Below, in pieces: positions 18,244 to 27,327 of a stretch of DNA of 58,831 nucleotides. The notes beneath the pieces were generated by a model. That model saw only the letters and a program-made list of their open reading frames with translations. It made no database searches and was not told the DNA's origin. Location of the stretch: assembly GCA_900315955.1 (NCBI GenBank), contig ONBC01000006.1, positions 1 through 58,831 of the forward strand. The letters run 5' to 3'. Position 1 is the first letter of the stretch, and each line of letters begins with the position of its first letter. Made by a program: the position numbers and the translations under genes. The DNA comes from an uncultured Prevotella sp. GTDB taxonomy: Bacteria > Bacteroidota > Bacteroidia > Bacteroidales > Bacteroidaceae.

Positions 18244-18657
18244 TTATTTTCGCGGAGATATGAGATAATTGGTGACATGGACCGTCGATATAAGTTCTCC
18301 ATTGGAGTTCTTGATATCTACTTGCCACTCATGTAACGTATGGCCCTTAAACTGCAGTTTGCCATACGCCGTCACGGTGTCACCCTCGAGCACGGCCTGC
18401 ACATGCGAGCCGCTCACATTGATGCCAACAGGTATTTTCTTCGGACAAAGCGCCATGGAGCCCACTCCGGCCAGATTCTCTGCTAAAGCCAAGGAGGCAC
18501 CGCCCGAGAGGAACCCAAAAGGCTGACTGTTACGGCCGTCGACCTTCATACGGGCCATACACGTATCCTCGTCGGGCGTGGAGAGAAACTCCATGCCCAG
18601 CGTGCGGCTCAGCCCGTCTTGGTTCTCAATGACTTTCTTCTGTTTTTCTATATTCAT
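18244..18657 (-). CDS. menI: Hotdog-fold thioesterase, probable DHNA-CoA hydrolase
   Basis: Seen, 137 aa from MNIEKQKKV: a PaaI-type hotdog domain with GLSRTLGMEF, RNSQPFGFLSGGASLALAE (the active-site G-x-x-x-GG-A helix), GVGSMALCPKKIPVGINVSG and VTAYGKLQFKGHTLHEWQVD. Known: in Bacteroidota this family member in the men operon hydrolyses 1,4-dihydroxy-2-naphthoyl-CoA. Inference from its place as first gene before menF. An earlier ATG at 18687 would add ten polar residues. Confidence 0.85.
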   Translation of the reverse strand: MNIEKQKKVIENQDGLSRTLGMEFLSTPDEDTCMARMKVDGRNSQPFGFLSGGASLALAENLAGVGSMALCPKKIPVGINVSGSHVQAVLEGDTVTAYGKLQFKGHTLHEWQVDIKNSNGELISTVHVTNYLISPRK

Positions 18658-18789
18658 ATAGCTGTCCTTATATTTACTGTCTTGCAAACTTACGATTATT
18701 TTTTCGTAACGCCAAGGATTTGCGCAATATAATTACATCATCTGCCTGCTAATTATTGTCAATCGTGCTTTGTATTGAAGAAAAAACCG

Positions 18790-18797
18790 TAACTTTG
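18790..18797 (+). promoter_or_regulatory. lysS promoter, -7 box
   Basis: TAACTTTG with TTTG 17 bases upstream (18769-18772) fits the Bacteroidota promoter pattern. The start codon is 30 bases downstream. Confidence 0.65.
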
Positions 18798-18827
18798 CAT
18801 GTAGACAAAAAATAACTGATATCAGAC

Positions 18828-20561
18828 ATGAATATATTAGAGTTGAGTGAGCAGGAAATTGGCCGCCGCCAGAGCCTGCAACAGTTGCGCGAGATGGGCA
18901 TCAACCCCTACCCCGCTGCTGAGTTCCCCGTAACAGCTTTCAGCACCGACATCAAGCAGAACTTCAAGGAGGGAGAGAAGCCGGAGGTCGTCATCGCCGG
19001 ACGTATGATGAGCCGCCGTGTCATGGGCAAAGCCAGTTTTATGGAGCTTCAGGACAGCAAAGGCCGTATCCAGGTCTATGTCACCCGTGACGACATCTGC
19101 CCGGGTGAGAACAAAGATATGTACAACACGGTCTTCAAGAAACTGCTCGACATCGGCGACATTGTCGGCATCCGCGGCTTCGTGTTCAAGACGCAGACCG
19201 GCGAGATCTCTGTTCACGCGCAGGAGCTCACACTGCTCTCTAAGAGTCTTAAGCCACTGCCTATCGTGAAATATAAGGACGGCGTGGCTTACGACAAGTT
19301 TGACGACCCTGAGATGCGCGCCCGCCAGCGCTACGTGGACCTGATTGTCAACGATGGCGTGAAGCAGACGTTCATCAACCGCGCTACCGTCATCCGCACC
19401 ATGCGCAAATTCTTCGACGATGCCGGGTACACGGAGGTAGAGACTCCGGTGCTGCAGACCATCGCCGGGGGTGCCACAGCCCGCCCGTTCATCACGCACT
19501 ATAACGCCCTCGATACCGACATGTATCTGCGTATCGCCCTGGAGCTGTATCTGAAACGCCTCATCGTCGGTGGCTTCGAGGGTGTCTACGAGATCGGCAA
19601 GGCTTTCCGCAACGAGGGTATGGACAAGAACCACAACCCGGAGTTCACGCTCATGGAGCTCTACGTGGCCTACAAGGATTACAAATGGATGATGTCGTTC
19701 ACGGAGAAGATGCTTGAGACGATCTGTATCGCTGTCAACGGCGCGCCGGAGGTTCACTATCCCGACGGCAAGGTCATCAGCTACAAAGCTCCGTTCCCAC
19801 GCGTCACGATCCTCGACGCCATCAAGGAGAAGACAGGCTATGACCTCTCCGACAAGACAGAGGAAGAGATCCGCGACATCGCCGTGAACAAGCTCAAGAT
19901 GGATACCATCACGGATGCCATGGGCAAGGGTAAGCTCATCGACGAGATCTTTGGCGACTTCTGCGAGGGCACGTATATCCAGCCGACATTCATCATCGAC
20001 TATCCGGTTGAGATGTCGCCGCTGACGAAGATGCACCGTTCTAAGCCAGGTCTGACAGAGCGCTTCGAGCTCATGGTCAACGGTAAGGAGCTGGCCAACG
20101 CCTACTCCGAGCTCAATGACCCGCTCGACCAGGAGCAGCGTTTCATCGACCAGATGAAGCTGGCCGACAAAGGTGACGACGAAGCGATGGTCATCGACCA
20201 CGACTTCCTCCGCGCCCTGCAGTACGGCATGCCGCCGACGAGCGGTATCGGTATCGGTATCGACCGCCTCGTGATGCTCATGACCGCTAAGGACTTCATC
20301 CAGGAGGTCATGCTCTTCCCACAGCTTAAGCCTGAGGTGAAAATGCCACAGACAAGTGTCAAGGACTGGGAAGACAAGATCGGGGTGCCCGAGAACTGGG
20401 TCTACGTGCTGCGCAAAGCCGGCTATAACCTCATCTCCGACATCAAGGATGTCAAGGCGCAGGCGCTGCAGCAGAAGATGCTCGAGATCAACAAGAAATA
20501 CAAGCTCGGCTACGACAAGCCGGATCTCGACACCATCCAGCAGTGGATCGACCGCGCTTAG
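18828..20561 (+). CDS. lysS: Lysyl-tRNA synthetase, class II
   Basis: Charges tRNA-Lys. Seen, 577 aa: N-terminal OB-fold (VIAGRMMSRRVMGKASFMEL), class II motif 1 region (FLxxxGYTEVETPVLQ-like, here FFDDAGYTEVETPVLQTIAG), motif 2 (F260-R261-NEGMDKNHNPEFTLME) and motif 3 (GIGIGIDRLVML, about residue 473). About 70 residues of C-terminal extension (DWEDKIGVPENWVYVLRKAG onward) exceed the roughly 505 aa of E. coli LysRS; such tails are common in Bacteroidota. A two-unit GGGACCGTCC repeat follows the stop. Confidence 0.97.
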   Translation: MNILELSEQEIGRRQSLQQLREMGINPYPAAEFPVTAFSTDIKQNFKEGEKPEVVIAGRMMSRRVMGKASFMELQDSKGRIQVYVTRDDICPGENKDMYNTVFKKLLDIGDIVGIRGFVFKTQTGEISVHAQELTLLSKSLKPLPIVKYKDGVAYDKFDDPEMRARQRYVDLIVNDGVKQTFINRATVIRTMRKFFDDAGYTEVETPVLQTIAGGATARPFITHYNALDTDMYLRIALELYLKRLIVGGFEGVYEIGKAFRNEGMDKNHNPEFTLMELYVAYKDYKWMMSFTEKMLETICIAVNGAPEVHYPDGKVISYKAPFPRVTILDAIKEKTGYDLSDKTEEEIRDIAVNKLKMDTITDAMGKGKLIDEIFGDFCEGTYIQPTFIIDYPVEMSPLTKMHRSKPGLTERFELMVNGKELANAYSELNDPLDQEQRFIDQMKLADKGDDEAMVIDHDFLRALQYGMPPTSGIGIGIDRLVMLMTAKDFIQEVMLFPQLKPEVKMPQTSVKDWEDKIGVPENWVYVLRKAGYNLISDIKDVKAQALQQKMLEINKKYKLGYDKPDLDTIQQWIDRA

Positions 20562-20570
20562 CAGGAGCGG

Positions 20571-20630
20571 CCTTTGGGACCGTCCGTATCTAAAGGCGCG
20601 CCCTTGGGACCGTCCGAATTTACAATTAAC
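20571..20630 (+). repeat. 30-bp repeat, 2 units, between lysS and gpsA
   Basis: CCTTTGGGACCGTCCG (20571) recurs 30 bases later as CCCTTGGGACCGTCCG (20601). Each contains the near-palindrome GGGACCGTCC. It fills almost the whole lysS-gpsA gap. Confidence 0.75.
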
Positions 20631-20645
20631 ATCCGAACAACAACA

Positions 20646-21695
20646 ATGAGCTTCTTCAACAACCTTTGGCAGAAAGTGCTGCACCCCATGAAACCATGGG
20701 GCGGCATCGAAGGTGGCATCGCCATCATCGGAGGTGGCTCGTGGGCTACCGCCATCGCCAAGATGGTGGTGGCACGGACGGGTCATATCGGGTGGTACAT
20801 GAGACGAAGTGACCGCATCGCGGAGTTTAAGAAGCTCGGACATAACCCTGCCTATCTCACGGCGCTCAACTTCGACACGAACCAGATAACGTTCTCGGCG
20901 GATCTTAATGAGATAGCCCGGAAATACGACACACTCATCTTCGTCACGCCCTCGCCTTATCTGAAGAATCACTTAGCCAAGCTCACGACAGACATCAGCG
21001 CCAAGACGATCGTGACGGCGGTCAAAGGCATCGTGCCGGACGAGGACATGGTCGTGAGCGAATATTTCCACACCCGTTACAACGTGCCGCAGGAACATAT
21101 CCTGTGTATCGGTGGTCCCTCGCACGCCGAAGAGGTGGCGATGAACCGGCTCACCTATCTCACGATAGGATGCACGGATGAGAAAACGGCAGAGGCGTTC
21201 GCCAACGTGCTGCGCAGCGATTACGTACGTGTGGAGACATCTGAGGACATCGTCGGCATCGAGTATGCAGCCGTCCTAAAAAACGTCTACGCCATCTGCG
21301 CGGGGATCTGCAACGGACTGCGCTATGGCGACAACTTCATGGCGGTATTGCTCACCAACTGTGTACGCGAGATGGACCGATACCTGACAGCGGTATCACC
21401 AGCGAAAAGAAATATCTGCGACAGTGTGTACCTCGGTGACCTCGCCGTGACCTGTTATTCTAACTTCTCACGTAATCGTACGTTCGGTACGATGATTGGC
21501 AGAGGATATAGCGTAGAAAGTGCACAACTCGAGATGAAGATGGTGGCGGAAGGCTACTACGGCACAAAGTGTATGGCAGAGCTTAACAAGCAGGCGCATG
21601 TAGACATGCCGATTCTCGACACCGTTTACGACATCCTCTATCGACAGATGAACCCGGCGGAAGCCATCCTGGCGCTGACCGTGAGGTTGACATAA
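20646..21695 (+). CDS. gpsA: NAD(P)-dependent glycerol-3-phosphate dehydrogenase
   Basis: Makes sn-glycerol 3-phosphate from dihydroxyacetone phosphate for phospholipid synthesis. Seen, 349 aa: Rossmann motif GGGSWATAIAKMV, the catalytic-lysine stretch TAVKGIVPDED, the substrate loop LCIGGPSHAEEVAMNRLT and the C-terminal catalytic region IEYAAVLKNVYAICAGICNG. Start MSFFNNLWQ chosen because upstream codons lie in the tandem repeat. The long stretch before the Rossmann motif (about 30 residues) is a little longer than usual. Confidence 0.93.
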   Translation: MSFFNNLWQKVLHPMKPWGGIEGGIAIIGGGSWATAIAKMVVARTGHIGWYMRRSDRIAEFKKLGHNPAYLTALNFDTNQITFSADLNEIARKYDTLIFVTPSPYLKNHLAKLTTDISAKTIVTAVKGIVPDEDMVVSEYFHTRYNVPQEHILCIGGPSHAEEVAMNRLTYLTIGCTDEKTAEAFANVLRSDYVRVETSEDIVGIEYAAVLKNVYAICAGICNGLRYGDNFMAVLLTNCVREMDRYLTAVSPAKRNICDSVYLGDLAVTCYSNFSRNRTFGTMIGRGYSVESAQLEMKMVAEGYYGTKCMAELNKQAHVDMPILDTVYDILYRQMNPAEAILALTVRLT

Positions 21696-21709
21696 AGACA
21701 AGTTGGTAG

Positions 21710-21840
21710 ACAGAAAGACATAAAATACATATTGACAGAAAGACATAAAACACATATTGCTGACATATAAATTTATTGTTGACATATAAAAATATTGCTG
21801 ACATATAAATATATTGTTGACAAATAGACATGAAGACATA
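21710..21840 (+). repeat. 25-bp (x2) and 19-bp (x4) tandem repeats after gpsA
   Basis: GACAGAAAGACATAAAA starts at 21710 and 21735 (period 25). Then GACATATAAA-like units start at 21763, 21782, 21801 and 21820 (period 19). The run fills most of the gap to the next gene. Confidence 0.85.
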
Positions 21841-21892
21841 TTTTGATAGATTGTTATAAACAAGTTTTTTGAACTTATAAAACAACATAAAT

Positions 21893-22279
21893 ATGGATAG
21901 TGCAAATGATGAGCTACTCATAAAGAGGATTATCCAATGCATCTATAATGTGCGCGGTGTACTCTCGCCCGGATTCCTTGAGAAGGTATACAAGAATGCA
22001 CTGTATATCGAACTCAAAGATCAGGGTATTCCGGTAGAAACGGAAGTACCCATCAATGTCTTTTATAAAAATCATGTCGTGGGGAGCTATAAAGCAGATA
22101 TGATTGTAAACAAAAACATCATCATCGAACTGAAGGCTACTCAACATCTGTCACTGGAAAACGAGGTGCAACTCGTCAACTACCTCACTGCGCTGAACAT
22201 CGAGAATGGTATCCTCGTCAATTTTGGCAGTGATAAAATAGAAATAAAACGAAAATATAAAACGTATCGTAAACTATAA
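21893..22279 (+). CDS. GxxExxY protein (PD-(D/E)XK nuclease-like)
   Basis: A 128-aa protein. Seen: the family signature in SPGFLEKVYKNAL (G-F-L-E-K-V-Y), then ELKDQGIPVETEVPINVFYK, the nuclease-like core SYKADMIVNKNIIIELKA (D then E-L-K, the D...ExK pattern), and a C-terminal VQLVNYLTAL...GILVNFGSDKIEIKR. Known: GxxExxY proteins are small PD-(D/E)XK-fold proteins frequent in Bacteroidota; their role is unproven. It stands alone between two tandem-repeat arrays. Confidence 0.88.
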   Translation: MDSANDELLIKRIIQCIYNVRGVLSPGFLEKVYKNALYIELKDQGIPVETEVPINVFYKNHVVGSYKADMIVNKNIIIELKATQHLSLENEVQLVNYLTALNIENGILVNFGSDKIEIKRKYKTYRKL

Positions 22280-22348
22280 TTTTAATCAAATAACAAAAGC
22301 AACGAAGCTCAAAGATATTGGAAACATATTCTACACATAAAGCAAGCT

Positions 22349-22436
22349 CTGTCTATACAGAAAAGTGGATCTGTCTTTATAGAAAAGTGGATCTGTCTTT
22401 ATAGAAAAGTAGATCTGTCTTTATAAAAAATATGTT
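22349..22436 (+). repeat. 22-bp tandem repeat, 4 units, before pgi
   Basis: CTGTCTTTATAGAAAAGTGG-type units start at 22349, 22371, 22393 and 22415, exactly 22 bases apart. The last is degenerate. The array lies 30 bases upstream of the pgi -7 box. Confidence 0.95.
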
Positions 22437-22464
22437 CTTTATGTCTTTCTGTCCTCAATGCATG

Positions 22465-22472
22465 TAATTTTG
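22465..22472 (+). promoter_or_regulatory. pgi -7 box, very close to the start codon
   Basis: TAATTTTG fits TAnnTTTG and is only 5 bases before ATG 22478, so transcription may begin at or next to the start codon. Confidence 0.55.
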
Positions 22473-22477
22473 TCATC

Positions 22478-23839
22478 ATGGAAAACATTAAGTTAGACAC
22501 CTCCAAGGCTGCTCAGTTCCTCGCTGCCAATGCAGTGAAGGATTATGAGCCTAAGGTCAAAGCCGCTCAGGAAGCTCTTGAGAACGGCACATGTGCAGGT
22601 AATGATTTCTTGGGCTGGCTCCACCTTCCCTCAGAGATCACAGACGATTTTCTTAACGATGTCGAGGCTTGCGCCGAACTGCTCCGTGCTAAGTGCGACA
22701 CGGTTGTCGTAGCTGGTATTGGTGGATCCTACCTCGGTGCCCGCGCCGTCATTGAAGCCCTCGGCAACTCACTGCAGTGGCTCGTCAACGATGGTTCGAA
22801 GGCTCCTAACGTCATCTTTGCTGGTAACAGCATCTCTGAAGATTACCTCGCTGAACTGATCGATTATCTCAAGGACAAGAAGTTTGGTGTCATCAACATC
22901 TCCAAGAGTGGCACAACAACAGAGACAGCCCTCACCTTCCGTCTGTTGAAGAAACAGTGCGAGGCTCAGCGTGGCAAGGACGAGGCCAAAGATGTCATCG
23001 TTGCTATCACAGACGCTGTCAAGGGCGCTGCCCGTAAGACAGCAGAGAAAGAGGGTTACAAGACGTTCGTCATCCCCGACAATGTAGGTGGCCGTTTCTC
23101 TGTCCTCACACCAGTAGGTCTGCTGCCTATCGCTGTAGCAGGATTCGACATCAAGGCCCTCGTCAAGGGTGCACGCGATATGGAAAAAGCTACGGCCGTC
23201 GACGTTCCGTTCGAGGAGAACATCTCTGCACAGTACGCCGCTACACGTCAGGCACTCTATACACAAGCTGGCAAGAAGATTGAGATTCTCGCTGACTTCC
23301 AGCCCAAGCTTCACTTCATCGCAGAGTGGTGGAAACAGCTCTACGGAGAGAGCGAGGGTAAGGATGGCAAGGGTATCTTCCCGGCAGCCTGCGACTTCAC
23401 CACAGACCTCCACTCTATGGGACAGTGGATCCAGCAGGGTGAGCGTTCGATCTTTGAGACCGTCATCTCTATCGAGCAGCCTAACCGCAAGCTCCTCTTC
23501 CCACACGATGATGAGAACCTCGACGGACTCAACTTCTTAGAGGGCAAGCGCGTGGATGCTGTCAACAAGATGGCTGAGCTCGGCACACGTCTGGCTCACG
23601 TCGACGGGGGTGTTCCTAACATCCGCGTCAGCGTTCCTAAGCTGGATGAGTACTATCTCGGTCAGGTCATCTACTTCTTCGAGAAGGCTTGTGGCATCAG
23701 CGGTCTGTTGGAGGGTGTGAACCCATTCAACCAGCCTGGTGTAGAGGCTTATAAGAAGAACATGTTCGCCCTGCTTGGCAAGCCCGGCTACGAGGACGAG
23801 ACAGTTGCTATCCAGAAGCGTCTCGCCGAGGAGAAGTAA
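22478..23839 (+). CDS. pgi: Glucose-6-phosphate isomerase
   Basis: Interconverts glucose 6-phosphate and fructose 6-phosphate. Seen, 453 aa: SIS-fold motifs [75 protein letters not shown] and the C-terminal catalytic-lysine region [13 protein letters not shown]. The short form (about 450 aa) is usual for Bacteroidota and Firmicutes. Followed closely by a HAD phosphatase gene, probably co-transcribed. Confidence 0.97.
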   Translation: MENIKLDTSKAAQFLAANAVKDYEPKVKAAQEALENGTCAGNDFLGWLHLPSEITDDFLNDVEACAELLRAKCDTVVVAGIGGSYLGARAVIEALGNSLQWLVNDGSKAPNVIFAGNSISEDYLAELIDYLKDKKFGVINISKSGTTTETALTFRLLKKQCEAQRGKDEAKDVIVAITDAVKGAARKTAEKEGYKTFVIPDNVGGRFSVLTPVGLLPIAVAGFDIKALVKGARDMEKATAVDVPFEENISAQYAATRQALYTQAGKKIEILADFQPKLHFIAEWWKQLYGESEGKDGKGIFPAACDFTTDLHSMGQWIQQGERSIFETVISIEQPNRKLLFPHDDENLDGLNFLEGKRVDAVNKMAELGTRLAHVDGGVPNIRVSVPKLDEYYLGQVIYFFEKACGISGLLEGVNPFNQPGVEAYKKNMFALLGKPGYEDETVAIQKRLAEEK

Positions 23840-23872
23840 TTAGTGGTAAATACTATTAGTGATAAATACTCA

Positions 23873-24598
23873 ATGATGGATATCCAACAAGCCATCAACT
23901 CTTATAACACGACCTCTGGGGTGGCGTTCCACCCCAAGGCCGTGCTTTTCGATATGGACGGCGTGCTCTACGACTCCATGCCGCATCATGCCATTGCCTG
24001 GCAGAAGTCCATGGCACAGTTCGGCATCAACATGACAGCCCACGATGCGTACGCTACAGAAGGGGCACGCGGCTTCGACACCGTGAAGATGCTCGTCAAG
24101 CAACAGAAAGGCATTGATATCTCTGATGAGAAAGCCAAAGAGATGTATGGAGTGAAGAGCAACATCTTCCATGCCATGCCAGAGGCGCCTATCTTCGAGG
24201 GTGTGAAGGAACTCATGCAGCGCATCACGGATGCAGGACTATCGGTGAATGTCGTCACGGGAAGTGCACAGAAGCCACTCATCGCACGACTTCATCACGA
24301 CTTTGGACAATGGCTCGCGCCAGACCATATCACGACAGCTTATGATGTCACGCGAGGTAAGCCCGATCCCGATCCTTATCTCACCGGACTGCGGAAAGCT
24401 GGCAACCTAAAACCGTGGGAAGGCATCGTCGTAGAGAATGCGCCCTTAGGAATCCATGCAGGAGTAGCAGCTGGATGTTTCACCATCGGCATCAACAGCG
24501 GACCTCTCCCCGACAGCGACCTGCTCGCGGAGAAGCCCAACCTCCTCTATCAGAAGATCACGGAGCTGCTCGACGATTGGAATAAAATTATCGGTTAA
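23873..24598 (+). CDS. HAD hydrolase, beta-phosphoglucomutase-like
   Basis: Seen, about 241 aa: HAD motif I FDMDGVLYDS (D27, D29 from ATG 23873), a helical cap, motif II VVTGSAQ, motif III lysine GKPDPDPYL and motif IV VVENAPLGIHAGVAAG. Known: this subfamily includes beta-phosphoglucomutases and sugar-phosphate phosphatases. Inference: acts on a sugar phosphate, fitting its place after pgi. ATG 23873 is preferred to GTG 23843, which would start 3 bases after the pgi stop. The following gap has a 9-bp tandem repeat. Confidence 0.85.
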   Translation: MMDIQQAINSYNTTSGVAFHPKAVLFDMDGVLYDSMPHHAIAWQKSMAQFGINMTAHDAYATEGARGFDTVKMLVKQQKGIDISDEKAKEMYGVKSNIFHAMPEAPIFEGVKELMQRITDAGLSVNVVTGSAQKPLIARLHHDFGQWLAPDHITTAYDVTRGKPDPDPYLTGLRKAGNLKPWEGIVVENAPLGIHAGVAAGCFTIGINSGPLPDSDLLAEKPNLLYQKITELLDDWNKIIG

Positions 24599-24607
24599 AG
24601 GAACAGC

Positions 24608-24665
24608 CTATAGCTTCTATAGCATCTATAGCATCTATAGCTTCTATAGCATCTATAGCTCCTAT
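24608..24665 (+). repeat. 9-bp tandem repeat CTATAGCNT, 6 units
   Basis: CTATAGCTT/CTATAGCAT units start at 24608, 24617, 24626, 24635, 24644 and 24653, with a partial at 24662. Each contains the palindrome CTATAG. The run lies between the HAD gene and the next coding region. Confidence 0.9.
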
Positions 24666-24685
24666 CCCCTCTATCTACATTCATT

Positions 24686-25273
24686 ATGCTCAGATATATT
24701 CTTTCCTTCATATTCGCGCTCACTGCCCTTTGCTCAACGGCACAGGAGCCACAGCGAAAAAAGCTCGTTGTTGTCGATATTGAGACAAAGGTCCCCATGC
24801 GAGGCGTTATTGTGAGTACGAAAGCAGGGTATCGTGACACCACCAACTGGCGCGGTATCTGTTATGTGCCTGCATCGTTTGATACGCTCACCGTGTTTAA
24901 ACACAATTATATCCCGGAACGTTTACTTGCCAAGGAACTGAAAGATACAACGTCTCTCATCCCGGCGGGCTCTGCCATCAATGAGGTGACAGTATGGGGA
25001 AAGAACGATATCAACCAACAAGTGAAAAGAGGTGTCGGCTACAACCCGCTGCCCAGTCCCAAGTCGGGCGTACTTGGCAGTTTCGACCTCGCCAATATTC
25101 TTGACCGCCGTGGACGGCGCGATCGTAAACATTTGAAGATCGTACGGCAGAAGTTCCAGGAGATGGACACCACCGGTGACCCTATCGTCGATGCTTACAA
25201 CAAAGCCATGGAAGAGAAGCGGCTGGAGGAAGAAACGAAAGGAAGTCAAAAGACAACAGATGAAAAGAAATAA
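24686..25273 (+). CDS. Secreted hypothetical protein with CarboxypepD_reg-like domain
   Basis: A 195-aa protein. Seen: signal peptide MLRYILSFIFALTALCSTAQ; then a short beta-sandwich like carboxypeptidase-regulatory domains (VVDIETKVPMRGVIVSTKAG, TTNWRGICYVPASFDTLTVF, HNYIPERLL); then a positively charged C-terminal helix region (LDRRGRRDRKHLKIVRQKF) with a lysine/glutamate-rich end. Known: similar proteins are common and uncharacterised in Prevotella and Bacteroides. Role unknown; periplasmic location inferred. Confidence 0.7.
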   Translation: MLRYILSFIFALTALCSTAQEPQRKKLVVVDIETKVPMRGVIVSTKAGYRDTTNWRGICYVPASFDTLTVFKHNYIPERLLAKELKDTTSLIPAGSAINEVTVWGKNDINQQVKRGVGYNPLPSPKSGVLGSFDLANILDRRGRRDRKHLKIVRQKFQEMDTTGDPIVDAYNKAMEEKRLEEETKGSQKTTDEKK

Positions 25274-25315
25274 GGAGGAAAAAATTAGGAGGGAAAAAAA
25301 TTAGGAGGGAAAAAG
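25271..25315 (+). repeat. 16-bp AGGAGG-like repeats before mnmA
   Basis: TAAGGAGGAAAAAA (25271, overlapping the previous stop codon), TTAGGAGGGAAAAAAA (25285) and TTAGGAGGGAAAAAG (25301) are spaced 14-16 bases apart. Each contains a strong anti-Shine-Dalgarno match, unusual in this window. Confidence 0.75.
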
Positions 25316-25321
25316 ACAACG

Positions 25322-26407
25322 ATGATTGATTACGACAAGATAAAAGACCAGCGCATCGCAGTATTGCTCAGTGGCGGCGTAGACTCCTCCGTGGTGGTCT
25401 ACGAGTTTGCCTCACGCGGTATCCACCCCGACTGTTTTTACATCAAGATTGGACCTGAAGAGAAAGAGGAATGGGACTGTAACTCGGAGGAAGATCTTGA
25501 GATGGCAACAGCGGTGGCTGCCAAATACGGCTGCCGGCTGCAGGTTGTCGACTGTCACAAGGAGTACTGGACGCAGGTGACACGCTACACCATGGAGAAA
25601 GTGAAGGCAGGGCTCACGCCCAACCCCGACGTGATGTGCAACCGCCTCATCAAGTTCGGTGCCTTCGATGAGAAGATGGGACACGACTATGACCTCATCG
25701 CTACCGGGCATTATGCTCAGACGGAATGGATAGATGGCCGCAAATGGCTTACAACGAGTCCTGACCCCGTAAAAGATCAGACCGACTTCCTCGCACAGAT
25801 CTATCAGTGGCAACTGAAGAAAGCACTCTTCCCCATCGGACACTATGTCAAAAATGAGGTAAGAGAGATCGCTGAACGCGAGCATCTCGTCAATGCCAAG
25901 CGTAAAGACTCGCAAGGCATCTGCTTCTTGGGAAACATCAACTACGATGAGTATATCCGGCGCTATGTCGGAGAGAAGACGGGGGATGTCATCGAACTGG
26001 AGACCGGAAAGAAAATTGGTGAGCATAAAGGACACTGGTTCCATACCATCGGACAGCGCAAAGGTCTCGGACTCGGTGGCGGCCCGTGGTTCGTCGTGAA
26101 GAAAGACGCTGAGAATAATATTCTCTACGTCAGTCATGGCTATGATCCGCAGACGGCTTACAAGAGCGACTTTATCATTCACGGCTTCGACTTCCTCACA
26201 GAAGGTGTCACGTCGCTTCCCGAGCATGTCACTTTCAAGATTCGTCATACACCCGACTCTCACGAAGCAACGGTCGTCGATAACGGTGACGACACTTATA
26301 CGATCCACAGTAAAGACAAGATTCATGGTGTGGCACCCGGTCAGTTCTGCGTCATCTACGATGCGGACCATCATAAATGCTACGGCTCAGGAGAAATAAC
26401 ATTATAA
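25322..26407 (+). CDS. mnmA: tRNA-specific 2-thiouridylase
   Basis: Adds sulfur to U34 of Lys, Glu and Gln tRNAs. Seen, 361 aa: ATP pyrophosphatase P-loop VLLSGGVDSSVV near the start, catalytic pair C106 (NPDVMCNRLIKFG) and C201 (DSQGICFLGN), tRNA-binding region TGHYAQTEW, and C-terminal beta-barrel (HTIGQRKGLGLGGGPWFV). Start ATG 25322. The next gene begins 2 bases after its stop. Confidence 0.96.
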   Translation: MIDYDKIKDQRIAVLLSGGVDSSVVVYEFASRGIHPDCFYIKIGPEEKEEWDCNSEEDLEMATAVAAKYGCRLQVVDCHKEYWTQVTRYTMEKVKAGLTPNPDVMCNRLIKFGAFDEKMGHDYDLIATGHYAQTEWIDGRKWLTTSPDPVKDQTDFLAQIYQWQLKKALFPIGHYVKNEVREIAEREHLVNAKRKDSQGICFLGNINYDEYIRRYVGEKTGDVIELETGKKIGEHKGHWFHTIGQRKGLGLGGGPWFVVKKDAENNILYVSHGYDPQTAYKSDFIIHGFDFLTEGVTSLPEHVTFKIRHTPDSHEATVVDNGDDTYTIHSKDKIHGVAPGQFCVIYDADHHKCYGSGEITL

Positions 26408-26409
26408 TT

Positions 26410-27327
26410 ATGGAACACGAAACGACTTCATTGCGCTTGGGCGACTACAACACGCTCACCGTCACGCGCCTTGCTCAGCGCGACAATCCCCACTCTACCG
26501 GTGGCAAGGAGACCTTCGGCATCTTCCTTGACGGAGGCCGTGAGGGGGATATTCTCATGCCAAAGAAATACGTACCGGAAGGAACGAAGGTCGGAGACCG
26601 TGTTCGTTGCTTCGTCTATCTTGATCAGGAGGAACGGTTAGTGGCTACGACGGAGACTCCCCTTGCCAAGGTGGGCGACTTTGCGTGCCTCGAATGCACC
26701 TGGGTGAACCAGTACGGTGCCTTCCTCAACTGGGGTCTGATGAAGGATCTCTTCTGCCCGTTCCGCGAACAAAAGAAAAAGATGGAGATTGGCGAAAGCT
26801 ACATCGTCTACATCCATCTCGATGAGGAAAGCTACCGCATCGTAGCAACAGCAAAGATTGACAAATATCTCAAGTCTGCTAAGTCTGCAGGCTTGAAAGA
26901 AAAACAGGAGGCCGACCTGCTGGTATGGCAGAAGACGGACCTTGGCTTCAAGGTCATCGTCAACAACCAGTACCAAGGGCTCGTCTATCGTGATCAGATC
27001 TTCCAGTATATCCACACGGGAGACCAACTGAAAGGCTTCGTGGAGAAGGTGCGTCCCGACGGCAAGCTCGACATCATCCTTCAGCCTACCGGACGTCGCC
27101 AGACACTCGACTTTGCCGACACGCTCCTCGAATGGATCAAGAGCCATGACGGCTTCTGCCCCTTTGGCGACAAGAGTGCGCCCGATGATATCAAGCGTAC
27201 GTTCCAGGTAAGTAAGAAAGTATTTAAGAAAGCGGTCGGTGACCTCTACAAGCGTCACCTGATCACGATCACAGACCGCGGGTTGCAACTAACTTCCACA
27301 ACGGAGCAGCCATCAACGCCTGCATGA
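26410..27327 (+). CDS. cvfB: S1-like RNA-binding protein, CvfB family
   Basis: A 305-aa protein. Seen: N-terminal OB/S1-type module (LTVTRLAQRD, GIFLDGGREGDILMPKKYVP), a second S1 module (FACLECTWVNQYGAFLNWGL, then MKDLFCPFREQK), a third (KVIVNNQYQGLVYRDQIFQY) and a C-terminal winged helix (FQVSKKVFKKAVGDLYKRHL). Known: matches the CvfB/YitL architecture of RNA-binding regulators of virulence and stress genes. Start MEHETTS is 2 bases after the mnmA stop. Its 3' end overlaps the converging Nudix gene by 59 bases. Confidence 0.88.
   Translation: MEHETTSLRLGDYNTLTVTRLAQRDNPHSTGGKETFGIFLDGGREGDILMPKKYVPEGTKVGDRVRCFVYLDQEERLVATTETPLAKVGDFACLECTWVNQYGAFLNWGLMKDLFCPFREQKKKMEIGESYIVYIHLDEESYRIVATAKIDKYLKSAKSAGLKEKQEADLLVWQKTDLGFKVIVNNQYQGLVYRDQIFQYIHTGDQLKGFVEKVRPDGKLDIILQPTGRRQTLDFADTLLEWIKSHDGFCPFGDKSAPDDIKRTFQVSKKVFKKAVGDLYKRHLITITDRGLQLTSTTEQPSTPA

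Noticed and set aside
18837-20972. 711-codon open frame antisense to lysS and the start of gpsA
   Set aside because: lysS matches its family throughout; the antisense frame has no recognisable domain, is compositionally odd (many Asp/His/Val/Leu) and arises from codon bias of the real gene.
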